DNA of 18,333 nucleotides from Prevotella sp. Lineage in GTDB: Bacteria > Bacteroidota > Bacteroidia > Bacteroidales > Bacteroidaceae. Location: positions 1 through 18,333 of the forward strand of contig JAJPZD010000015.1 in NCBI GenBank assembly GCA_021204605.1. Reading direction: 5' to 3'. The position numbers and the translations under genes are program-made. The notes under the pieces were generated by a model that searched no databases, was not told the DNA's origin, and was given only the letters and a program-made list of their open reading frames with translations. Shown one piece after another: positions 1-6,971 of the stretch. Numbering within the stretch: the stretch's first letter is position 1; every line of letters begins with the position of its first letter.

Positions 1-122
1 GACTCTAATGGATTAGGGGTGACATTGAAATTGTCAGCAGACAGCTCACCCAATTTTGAGGAGCAAGATGACAGAAAGATCACTGCCATTGCGGACAAGA
101 TTAAAAATAGATTCTTTTTCAT
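1..122 (-). CDS. Lipoprotein, OmpA-family-like, 5' part only
   Basis: The gene starts at the ATG at 122-120 and runs off the left edge, so only about 40 codons are visible. The protein opens with a basic N-terminus (MKKN), a hydrophobic stretch and a lipobox ending LSSC at residues 17-20, so it should be cut and lipidated at Cys20 and exported to the envelope. The following residues, SSKLGELSADNF and then VTPNPLE, resemble from memory the start of Bacteroidales OmpA-family lipoproteins that tie the outer membrane to peptidoglycan, but the domain that would prove this lies outside the window. It begins 27 bp after the tRNA-Leu gene on the same strand, with no visible promoter or terminator between them. 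The lipoprotein signal is seen directly; the family is an inference. Confidence 0.75.
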   Translation of the reverse strand, partial: MKKNLFLILSAMAVIFLSSCSSKLGELSADNFNVTPNPLE

Positions 123-149
123 AATTAAGGATGTTTTGAATGTTTTTAG

Positions 150-235
150 TACCGCGAGTGGGACTCGAACCCACACAGCCATTACTGGCCAAGGGATTTT
201 AAGTCCCTCGTGTCTACCAATTCCACCATTGCGGC
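150..235 (-). tRNA. tRNA-Leu (anticodon UAA)
   Basis: An 86-nt class II tRNA. The anticodon stem AGGGA/TCCCT (192-196 and 204-208) holds the loop CTTAAAA, giving anticodon UAA (199-201), which reads UUA and UUG. The long variable arm forms GCCA-GTAA-TGGC (178-190), and the T arm is GTGGG/CCCAC around TTCGAGT. The 5' end GCCGCAATGGTGGAATTGG follows the tRNA-Leu pattern. The acceptor stem has a G1-U72 wobble and an A6-C67 mismatch. CCA is not encoded, because the discriminator A at 150 is followed by CTA, so it must be added after transcription. Confidence 0.95.
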
Positions 236-351
236 ATTTTTAAGTTAATAAGGGACACAGCGCTCTGTATCCGTTGATAATTTGGCATTATAACAGCTCA
301 TTTTTCATGGTTAAATTTTACAAATTGAGCAATCATCACGCCAATTCTTTG

Positions 352-383
352 CAAAGATATTATTTATTTTTCGAAAAATCAAA
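352..383 (-). promoter_or_regulatory. Bacteroidetes-type promoter of tRNA-Leu
   Basis: On the minus strand, -33 TTTG (383-380), a 20-nt spacer and -7 TATCTTTG (359-352) match the Bacteroidetes primary sigma consensus (TTTG, about 19-21 nt, TAnnTTTG). Transcription should start near 345, leaving a leader of about 110 nt before the tRNA. That leader holds a hairpin at 253-272 (GGATACAG, loop AGCG, CTGTGTCC) about 17 nt upstream of the mature 5' end. Confidence 0.7.
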
Positions 384-416
384 TATATTTATACAATTTA
401 ATATTATCATTTTACG

Positions 417-1007
417 TTATTGTCCATTTACGACAGAAAGTACCCCAAAAGAGCCTGTTGTGCTTGCCCTATAGCGTATCATTTTGTCGCCTGCCTCGCC
501 ACTTGCGACTATGCCATCGTTGTTCATGTCATACACTCTTTGGCACTTGCTGCATTTTGCTTTTCCGCTGCTGTCCATAGAGAGAGAGTATCGTGGAAGG
601 AAAGTTGACTTGTAGCAGTTGGGGCATTGGGAATCGTAGGCATAGAATGTTGCCGGGTTGTTGAGGTTTCCGAAGCCGACGATGATACCGGTATTGTTGT
701 AGATACCCAATTCTATGGTGCGGTTTTGGTCGATGGCATTTTTTGCCACTGTCTCAGTCTGGTTGCTTGCATTAGTCTCGAAGTTGAAATAGTTGCCTGA
801 GACTGTGATATGGCAGAATATACCCGGTGACAATTGGTTCATTGCGGTGGCTAAGAGTGCGCTGCGGCTTGCCGTGTTGTCGAAGATAAAATAACAAGAG
901 AAGCCGCTATACTCATATTCTGCGTCTCCACAAGACGTAAACGACAGCAGCAAGGCAAACAAGCAGAAAGAGAGACGTCTCATCATTTTGTATTTATTGA
1001 ATGTCAT
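417..1007 (-). CDS. Lipoprotein with C-terminal four-cysteine, Rieske-like domain
   Basis: The protein has 196 residues from the ATG at 1007, or 188-189 if translation starts at the double Met at residues 8-9; no Shine-Dalgarno decides between them. A signal peptide ends in the lipobox TSC at residues 24-26, so it should be an envelope lipoprotein lipidated at Cys26. The C-terminal half has two CxxC knuckles, CPNC at 128-131 and CSKC at 152-155, followed by QRVYDMNNDG and SGEA. This spacing and tail resemble a Rieske domain in which the two ligand histidines are cysteines, suggesting a Cys4 metal site (iron or zinc). That is my inference from the pattern. It is the last gene of the pyrE-argH block, starting 6 nt after the argH stop (27 nt if the second start is used). 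I know no assigned function. Confidence 0.85.
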   Translation of the reverse strand: MTFNKYKMMRRLSFCLFALLLSFTSCGDAEYEYSGFSCYFIFDNTASRSALLATAMNQLSPGIFCHITVSGNYFNFETNASNQTETVAKNAIDQNRTIELGIYNNTGIIVGFGNLNNPATFYAYDSQCPNCYKSTFLPRYSLSMDSSGKAKCSKCQRVYDMNNDGIVASGEAGDKMIRYRASTTGSFGVLSVVNGQ

Positions 1008-1013
1008 GTCGAT

Positions 1014-2351
1014 TTATTTCAACAGGTTACGTTCAGCTTCCTCGACTTTTGCGAAACTGAATCCCGCGAGGCACTGTTGCATAAGGGCTTTTATCTTGTC
1101 GTTGCATAGGTTGCCTGCCGATCCCTCGTGGGTGTGGTGGAGGCTTTTTACGGGCACGAACCTGCCATTTTCGATGTCGAGGCCTACTTTTTTGTAAGCG
1201 TTTCGGAAGGGCATTCCGTTGGCTGTCAGGCGGTTGACCTCTTCGACAGAGAACATGAGGTCGTACATTGGGTTGTCGAGGATGTTTTTGTTCACCTCCA
1301 TTTTATTGATTATGTAAGCAGTCATTTGCAGGCAGTCTTTCAGTTCTCCGAAGGCAGGCAGGAACACCTCCTTGATGATCTGGAGGTCACGGAAATAGCC
1401 GCAGGGCAGGTTGTTCATTATCATCATTACCTGTTGTGGCAATGACTGTATTTTGTTTGATTTTGCCCTTATCAGTTCGAATACATCAGGATTTTTCTTA
1501 TGAGGCATGATGCTGCTGCCGGTGGTACATTCTTTGGGGAGTTTGACGAAAGAGAAATTCTGACTGTTGAACAGGCAGGCGTCGAAGGCCAATTTTGCCA
1601 GTGAGCCTGCTATTGTCGCCATTGCGAAAGCCACGTTTCTCTCCATTTTCCCTCGTCCCATCTGGGCATACACCACGTTGTAGTCCATAGAGTCAAATCC
1701 AAGCAGTTCAGTGGTCATTGTGCGGTTAAGAGGGAAAGAAGATCCGTAGCCGGCGGCACTTCCTAAGGGGTTTCTGTTTGTCATGCGCCAAGCCGCCTGC
1801 AGGAACAGCATATCATCGGCAAGGCTTTCAGCATACGCTCCGAACCACAGTCCGAAAGAGCTCGGCATCGCCACTTGGAGGTGAGTGTAGCCAGGCATCA
1901 ACACATCCTTGTATGTCTCGCTCTTGTCTATCAGTTCATCGAAAAGAACTTTGGTGAGTTCTGTGATTTCCCATATCTCATGCCGGGTGAACAGTTTCAG
2001 GTCAACCAATACCTGGTCGTTGCGGGACCTGCCGCTGTGTATTTTCTTTCCGATGTCTCCCAACTTACGTGTAAGCAGCAGTTCCACTTGTGAATGAACG
2101 TCCTCGATGCCATCCTCGATGACGAATTTGCCCTGTTCGCATATTGCATAGATGTTTTTCAGTTCTGCGAGCAATACGGTCAGTTCGTTTTTTTCCAAAA
2201 GACCGATAGACTCCAGCATGGTGATGTGCGCTATTGAGCCGAGCACGTCATATTTGGCGAGATACAAATCCAGCTCACGGTCTCTGCCTATGGTAAAACG
2301 TTCTATTTTCTCGTTGATACCATAGTTTTTTTCCCAAAGTTTCGCTGCCAT
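1014..2351 (-). CDS. argH: Argininosuccinate lyase
   Basis: Cleaves argininosuccinate to arginine and fumarate, the last step of arginine synthesis, as a cytosolic homotetramer of the fumarase/aspartase superfamily. The 445 residues are near full length for the family (about 450-470). Visible marks are HSGRSRNDQ (105-113), PGYTHLQ with the general-acid/base region His157 (153-159), and the superfamily signature GSSIMPHKKNP (278-288) carrying the catalytic serine loop. The ATG at 2351 is chosen because MAAKLWEKNYGINEKIERFT fits the usual N-terminus. It lies 51 bp after the SRPBCC gene and just before the lipoprotein gene, and no separate promoter is visible in the 51-bp gap, so it is probably read from the pyrE promoter. 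Confidence 0.97.
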   Translation of the reverse strand: MAAKLWEKNYGINEKIERFTIGRDRELDLYLAKYDVLGSIAHITMLESIGLLEKNELTVLLAELKNIYAICEQGKFVIEDGIEDVHSQVELLLTRKLGDIGKKIHSGRSRNDQVLVDLKLFTRHEIWEITELTKVLFDELIDKSETYKDVLMPGYTHLQVAMPSSFGLWFGAYAESLADDMLFLQAAWRMTNRNPLGSAAGYGSSFPLNRTMTTELLGFDSMDYNVVYAQMGRGKMERNVAFAMATIAGSLAKLAFDACLFNSQNFSFVKLPKECTTGSSIMPHKKNPDVFELIRAKSNKIQSLPQQVMMIMNNLPCGYFRDLQIIKEVFLPAFGELKDCLQMTAYIINKMEVNKNILDNPMYDLMFSVEEVNRLTANGMPFRNAYKKVGLDIENGRFVPVKSLHHTHEGSAGNLCNDKIKALMQQCLAGFSFAKVEEAERNLLK

Positions 2352-2402
2352 CGGTCAGTAATATTTGATTTATTGTTATATATATAATAATGTATAGCAG
2401 AT

Positions 2403-2831
2403 TTATTGCATATCGTAAGGGATGTTCGCCAAAGCATCTGCCACTTGCTCTATCATTTCACCGAGGCGGTTGCCGATCATAGGTCTCAGAAATATCGGTA
2501 TGTTTGCTTGCAAGGTAAGTTTCATTTTGCATGAGGAGTCGGTGAGGGGCAGGAGTTGTATCCAGAGAGTGAGCGGTATCGGCGAGTCCTCTGTCTGGAA
2601 TTTGATACATTTGGGTTCATCCCTTTCTATGATACGCAAAGTTATAGAGCCTATAGTAGGCATGCTGATAGAGACGCTGTCACGGTCGAAACGCAAGTCC
2701 TTTATCTCACTGAGCTTGTCGAGAGGAATATGGTTTTTCACTTTTTCTATGTTGTCGAGGTTGCTCAGCTGGTCATAGACGGTGTGCTGCGGATATGGGA
2801 TTTGCTTTATGCTGCTTTCGTATTTGCTCAT
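2403..2831 (-). CDS. SRPBCC (START-like fold) family protein
   Basis: A 142-residue protein starting at the ATG at 2831 (MSKYESS). An upstream in-frame start would overlap pyrE and add a sequence unlike the family. The pattern fits SRPBCC/polyketide-cyclase-like ligand-binding folds: N-terminal strand YESSIKQIPYP with an early helix (TVYDQLSNLDN), a run of alternating strands (VSISMPTIGSITLRIIE; KCIKFQTE; PLTLWIQLLPL; CKMKLTLQANIP), and a long C-terminal helix LGEMIEQVADAL. Such folds hold hydrophobic ligands, but no ligand or reaction can be read from the sequence. It sits 23 bp behind pyrE and 51 bp before argH on the same strand, so co-transcription is likely. I do not recognise a specific function. 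Confidence 0.85.
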   Translation of the reverse strand: MSKYESSIKQIPYPQHTVYDQLSNLDNIEKVKNHIPLDKLSEIKDLRFDRDSVSISMPTIGSITLRIIERDEPKCIKFQTEDSPIPLTLWIQLLPLTDSSCKMKLTLQANIPIFLRPMIGNRLGEMIEQVADALANIPYDMQ

Positions 2832-2854
2832 GGTGGATTTATTTGAATTTTTAA

Positions 2855-3487
2855 TTATTTCTTCCAGTTTGCCGGGTCTTTTCTCCATTCGTGTAGCAAA
2901 TCAATGTCTTCTTTCGCAATGTAGCCTGTCTCCACAGCCTGCTCCACCACATGCTCATAGTCGGTCAGCGTAACGAGTGTTACCTTGGCATCCTCAAAAG
3001 CTTTCTGTGCCACAGGGAAGCCATAGGTGTATGAGGCTACCATGCCGACCACTGTGCCGCCGGCCTGTCGTATTGCCTCTACAGCTTTGAGACTGCTGCC
3101 GCCGGTGCTTATGAGGTCTTCTATCACCACGACCTTACTGTACAGAGGGAACACGCCTTCTATCAGGTTTCCCATGCCATGGTCTTTTGCCTTGCTGCGT
3201 ACATACACGAATGGCAAGTTCAGTTCATCTGCAACGAGAGCACCTTGTGCGATAGCGCCAGTTGCCACACCAGCGACAACTTCAGTCTCGGGGAAGTGTT
3301 TCAGCACGTTATGAACAAGTTCTGTCTTTACGTAGTTACGCAATTCGGGGTAGGAGAGAGCCTTGCGGTTGTCGCAATAGAATGGAGATTTCCAGCCTGA
3401 TGCCCAGGTGAAGGGTTCGTTTGGCTGCAGCTTAATAGCTTTTATCGCCAATAATTTTGCTGCGAACACATTCTTTGAAGTATCCAT
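2855..3487 (-). CDS. pyrE: Orotate phosphoribosyltransferase
   Basis: Joins orotate to PRPP to give orotidine 5'-phosphate in pyrimidine synthesis, as a cytosolic dimer. The 210 residues match the usual length. The PRPP-binding signature VVVIEDLISTGGSS spans 119-132, with the paired acidic residues ED at 123-124. The flexible catalytic loop is visible as RSKAKDHGMGN (97-107) with its lysines and histidine. An early FTWASGWKSPFYCDNR segment (26-41) fits the orotate-binding hood. The ATG at 3487 follows a clear promoter by about 30 nt, making pyrE the first gene of a block continuing into the SRPBCC gene, argH and a lipoprotein gene. Confidence 0.97.
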   Translation of the reverse strand: MDTSKNVFAAKLLAIKAIKLQPNEPFTWASGWKSPFYCDNRKALSYPELRNYVKTELVHNVLKHFPETEVVAGVATGAIAQGALVADELNLPFVYVRSKAKDHGMGNLIEGVFPLYSKVVVIEDLISTGGSSLKAVEAIRQAGGTVVGMVASYTYGFPVAQKAFEDAKVTLVTLTDYEHVVEQAVETGYIAKEDIDLLHEWRKDPANWKK

Positions 3488-3525
3488 ATATTTTGATTTG
3501 ATTTCTTTTCTGTAAAATTACTTTG

Positions 3526-3556
3526 CAAAAATAATGCAAGTTGAGAGAATTACAAA
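3526..3556 (-). promoter_or_regulatory. Bacteroidetes-type promoter of the pyrE operon
   Basis: On the minus strand, -33 TTTG (3556-3553), a 19-nt spacer and -7 TATTTTTG (3533-3526) give a consensus match. Predicted transcription start is near 3519, with a leader of about 30 nt, too short for a large attenuator. The -33 box is embedded in a T-tract that ends close to the stop codon of the upstream pseudogene. Confidence 0.75.
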
Positions 3557-3580
3557 AAAAAAGACTTTTAATTTGCATTT

Positions 3581-4756
3581 CTACAACAGAGGAGTCATAT
3601 ACAAGGGCAAAAATAAGATGCCATTTTCTTCCTTTAGTTCTCCATTATGGAGCAGGTATGGTGTTGCCAGTTGGTTGCTGTATTTGGCGATGCACTTTTT
3701 CAAGGAAGATAGAGTATAATTTTTCCCTGACTTCACCTCAATGGGTGATATGTTATGACGGCTTGTCGTTTTCGCCTTTGCAATAAGGAAGTCTATCTCC
3801 ATGCGGTCTTCGCGGGAAGTCTTTGAACTGTTACTATAGAAGTATAGTTTATGTCCTGAAGCATGCAGCATTTGTGCCACTATGTTTTCCACCAACATAC
3901 CCTCGTTGACCTCCAATTTGTCGAACATCAGTTTTTTATAAAGGTCCTCACTCACGATATCAGTTTCGTCAAAAGCATGACTGATCAGCAGCCCTGTATC
4001 GCCCATATAGCATTTCATGGTGGTGCGTTGCTCGTTGAGTATCAGGCCGATAGAGGGTACAGTGGAATTGTAGCAGCAATTGATGATTTTGGCATTAGTC
4101 AACCAGAAAAACGCCTCTGAGTAGTTGCGCATCCTTGCTTTGTCGTTCAATGCGTTCAATTTGAATTTCTTTTCATGTTTTTGCAACTGTCCTGGTATCT
4201 CGTCAAAGATGGCAGTTACTTTCATCTCCTGCCTTTCGGCATATTTCATTATGTCGTTTCTATATAATGCCAAGATGTCACGTTTCACCTCGTCAACTTT
4301 CTTAAAGTCCGCTGTTGCCACGAATTTTGCCACTGCCTGCGGCATGCCTCCAACGATGAGGTATTTGCGGAAATAGTCCATTGCCTTGCGGTGTAATGTT
4401 CCCATCGGCATCCGCTTTGTAAAATGTTTTTGTATGAATGGCATCATCATCTCGTCGTCCATAGCCCACAGAAACTCCTCGAAATCCATCGGGCTCATCT
4501 CTAATGCATGTTCTTCACTGGGAAGCATAATGTTTTTCACATTCATCTTAATGGATATAAGAGAGCCAGTCTCGATATAGTCAAAACGGCGGTCGGCAAC
4601 CAAATATTTTATGGCGGCACGGGCGCGGGGGCAAAACTGTACCTCGTCGAAGATTATGATTGAGAGGGCTTCTTCGTTGACATTCTTTCGAGGTATCAAC
4701 TTGCGTTTGAAATAGACTTCCAAATTCGAGAAAAGAGTGTCGAGGTCATCAAGATA
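3581..4756 (-). pseudogene. AAA ATPase (AAA_14/DUF4143 type), N-terminally truncated
   Basis: Coding similarity runs from about 4756 to the stop at 3581. The first readable residues are YLDDLDTLFSNLEVYF, preceded directly by an in-frame TAA at 4759-4757. No ATG lies near the break; a TTG at 4723 could in principle start a 380-residue product. Walker B (SIIIFDEVQ), the sensor-like TGS segment (YIETGSLISI) and the C-terminal nuclease-like DUF4143 part (EIDFLI, PIEVKSG) are intact. The Walker A P-loop region, roughly the first 60-70 residues of such proteins, is missing, so ATP binding should be lost. These ATPases are numerous and often decayed in Bacteroidales. No promoter with a good match precedes it. 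The C-terminus looks complete. Confidence 0.85.
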
Positions 4757-4810
4757 TTAAATTCATACAAAAAAATGGCACTACAAGTATCTGTGGTGAG
4801 GATTTAAATA

Positions 4811-4840
4811 AAAAGAGGAGCAGCCTTCGGGCTACTCCTC
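4811..4840 (-). terminator. Intrinsic terminator of the decayed surface-protein gene
   Basis: The hairpin at 4815-4840 pairs GAGGAG with CTCCTC and AGCC with GGCT around one C/A mismatch, closed by a four-base loop. On the minus strand it is followed by TTTTTATTT. It lies 24 bp after the stop codon of the gene remnant ending at 4865, so it belongs to that gene. Confidence 0.85.
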
Positions 4841-4864
4841 CCCATAACAATTTAACACAAAAGA

Positions 4865-5515
4865 TTATTTAACTAAAACTTTCTTTTCGTTGAGGATAAA
4901 TACACCATTGCGTGGAGTAGCTTCAAGTGCCGGATTAAAATAAATCTCACCGACATTATTGTCGGTATCATCGTATTCTATATCAACAGTAACATCTACT
5001 TGTTTGCCATCCGCATCATAAACTCTTACAGCACGGTTGTCCACATTAACGAAATAGACCTCTGAACCAGCATAAACATCCTCATCATATTTAAATGTAA
5101 TCGTTATTTGACTTAGGCTATCTTTAACTTCAGTGCCATCAGCAGGCTCGAATACCCATGTGTATGATTCTTCTGATAATTCTTCTTCTTTAAGATAAAC
5201 AGTACCTGTAATTGTATTGCCTACGGCATCGCCCATTGTAAAGAGGCTGTCTGGGAGAGTGTAATAAACAGTACCTTCTCCTGTAATTGTGAGCTAAGGG
5301 TCAAAGTGTAAATAGTGTTGCCATTGTCTGTAGTTGGATTATTGGCAGATACAGAGATTCTTCCGAGTCCGGTTATAGCAGGTGAATTGAGAGTGATATT
5401 AGACAATTTGTCAGAATCGATATTGACATCGTCTGTACCCTCGATAGTAACGGTGATTTCGCTGAAACTTGTTATGGCATCATCCTCACTTGTAATATCA
5501 GGAGATACAAAAAGA
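4865..5515 (-). pseudogene. C-terminal remnant of a secreted/surface protein with Ig-like repeats
   Basis: Two overlapping reading frames make up one broken gene. The upstream frame reads SPDITSEDDAITSFSEITV onward to YTLTL near 5295; the downstream frame reads LTITGEGTVYYTLPD onward to the stop at 4865, with a TAG at 5296-5294 in its own frame just before. A single-base indel near 5290-5305 would join them. Both halves carry a similar segment (FVSPD..ITSFSEITVTI and FEPADGTEVKDSLSQITITF), so at least two copies of a beta-rich repeat of roughly 110 residues are present. The protein ends NGVFILNEKKVLVK, a tail style common in Bacteroidales exported proteins. The 5' part, including any signal peptide, is missing beyond about 5515. 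The function of the intact protein is unknown to me. Confidence 0.75.
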
Positions 5516-5550
5516 ATTATGATTACCTTAATATATACGTAATCATAATT
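5515..5550. repeat. 12-bp perfect inverted repeat at a gene breakpoint
   Basis: AATTATGATTAC (5515-5526) and its exact reverse complement GTAATCATAATT (5539-5550) flank a 12-bp AT-rich spacer. The repeat begins where recognisable coding sequence of the surface-protein remnant stops. It could be a recombination site, a hairpin, or an operator; the sequence alone does not say. Confidence 0.8.
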
Positions 5551-5667
5551 CACATCTTATTATATAACATTATAGGTCAAGTGGATAAACAAGTTTCCAC
5601 TTATACCGTCTTATCATGACTTCCGTCGCCCTGTAAGTCCCCTAAGAGATTTAGGGAATTGAGCTTT

Positions 5668-6822
5668 TTACAGAACTTTCTTATAAAGATCTACGATTTC
5701 CTGTTCAGTAACGTCACGTGGGTTGCCAGGTGTGCAAACATCGTTGATAGCCTGAGCGGCCAGAGCGGGGATGTCACATTCCTTTATGCCGAGGTCAGAG
5801 AGGTGTTGTGGTATTCCTACCCGGATAGCGAGAGCTTTGACGGTATCGCAGGCAGCCTGTGCAGCCTGTTCAGGAGACATACCGTTGATGTCCACCCCCA
5901 TAGTCTTGGCGATTACGCCAAATTTCTCTATGCAGCATGGCATATTGAATTCCATTATAGTCGGCAGGAGCAGTGCGTTAGCCACACCGTGTGGAATATC
6001 GAACAGAGCGCCCATAGGGTGAGCCATACCGTGGACCAGTCCCAGTCCAACGTTAGAGAATGCTTGCGCTGCGATATACTGTGCCAATGCCATACCCTCT
6101 CGTCCAACAGGGTTTGTTGGTTGTTCAACGGCGGTAGGGAGGTGGTTTGCAATCATCCTAATTGCCTGGAGCTCGTACATGTCAGACATTATCCATGCCC
6201 CTTTGGTGATATAGCCCTCGATAGCATGTGTCAGGGCATCCATTCCGGTAGCTGCTGTGAGACCCTTTGGGAGAGAATACATCAGTTCAGGGTCAACGAT
6301 AGCCACTGCCGGTATGTCGTTAGGGTCAACACACACCATTTTTTTCTGGTTTTTCTCGTCGATAATGACATAGTTGATGGTTACTTCCGCACCTGTACCA
6401 GCTGTCGTAGGCAGTGCGATGATAGGGATGGACTTGTTTTTTGTTGGAGCGCAGCCCTCTAAAGAGACCACGTCGTAGAACTCAGGGTTTCTTACCACGA
6501 TACCGATACCTTTTGCGGTATCCATAGAAGATCCGCCACCGATAGCGATTATGCAGTCAGCGCCGGATGACATGAAAGTTTCCACGCCCCGTTGAACGTT
6601 GGTAACAGTGGGGTTTGGTTTTATCTCACTATAGATTTCGTAAGGGAAACCGGCAACATCCAAGACGTCGGTAACCATTTTAGCTGTGCCGACTTTTATT
6701 AGACCTTTGTCAGTGGCTACCAATGCCTTTTTAAGGTTAAGTCGTTTCAAAACATCAGGCAACTCCTTGCGGGCGCCAGCTCCGAAGTAAGACACTTCGT
6801 TCAAAATAAATCTGTTTACCAT
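5668..6822 (-). CDS. fucO: Lactaldehyde reductase / 1,2-propanediol oxidoreductase
   Basis: An iron-dependent (group III) alcohol dehydrogenase of 384 residues that aligns along its length with E. coli FucO as I remember it: VNRFILNE start, IGGGSSMDTAKGIGI, NPEFYDVVSLEG, PTTAGTGAEVTINYVI, CVDPNDIPAVA, ALTHAIEGYITKGAW, SNVGLGLVHGMAHP, PHGVANA. FucO reduces L-lactaldehyde from fucose or rhamnose breakdown to 1,2-propanediol with NADH, in the cytosol. Metal ligands should be Asp195, His199, His264 and His278; the nucleotide-binding GGGS is at 95-98. The ATG at 6822 fits the family start. No fucose or rhamnose genes are beside it, so here it may serve general aldehyde reduction during fermentation. 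A weak hairpin at 5640-5656 follows the gene, without a T-tract. Confidence 0.93.
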   Translation of the reverse strand: MVNRFILNEVSYFGAGARKELPDVLKRLNLKKALVATDKGLIKVGTAKMVTDVLDVAGFPYEIYSEIKPNPTVTNVQRGVETFMSSGADCIIAIGGGSSMDTAKGIGIVVRNPEFYDVVSLEGCAPTKNKSIPIIALPTTAGTGAEVTINYVIIDEKNQKKMVCVDPNDIPAVAIVDPELMYSLPKGLTAATGMDALTHAIEGYITKGAWIMSDMYELQAIRMIANHLPTAVEQPTNPVGREGMALAQYIAAQAFSNVGLGLVHGMAHPMGALFDIPHGVANALLLPTIMEFNMPCCIEKFGVIAKTMGVDINGMSPEQAAQAACDTVKALAIRVGIPQHLSDLGIKECDIPALAAQAINDVCTPGNPRDVTEQEIVDLYKKVL

Positions 6823-6858
6823 ATAGTTTAAATTTAAATGTTTCGCATAAAGCTATTG

Positions 6859-6866
6859 CAAAGTTA
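6859..6866 (-). promoter_or_regulatory. Probable proximal fucO promoter (-7 box)
   Basis: TAACTTTG on the minus strand matches TAnnTTTG and lies 36 bp upstream of the fucO ATG. No good TTTG box is found at the expected -33 distance, so this promoter may be weak or need an activator. Confidence 0.5.
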
Positions 6867-6971
6867 ATGAAAAACTCACTTTATATCGTAAGCGAGGAGT
6901 TTAAAATGTGCTTTTGGTAAATTTAAGCCCTCAAATCCGAAAAAGTGAGATTTATAACATTTACAGGTTTT

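Noticed and set aside
2832..2888. Longer N-terminus for the SRPBCC protein starting inside pyrE.
   Set aside because: The extra residues overlap pyrE in another frame and do not fit the fold; the Met at 2831 begins the first strand.
5284..5310. Programmed frameshift in the surface-protein remnant.
   Set aside because: No slippery heptamer, and the gene is already truncated at its 5' end, so ordinary decay is simpler.
5640..5656. CCCTAA/TTAGGG hairpin as the fucO terminator.
   Set aside because: Only 6 bp and not followed by a T-tract on the minus strand.
5659..6462. 267-residue open frame on the plus strand opposite fucO.
   Set aside because: It is antisense to a clear full-length enzyme, is rich in Cys, His and Ser as shadow frames often are, and has no family pattern.
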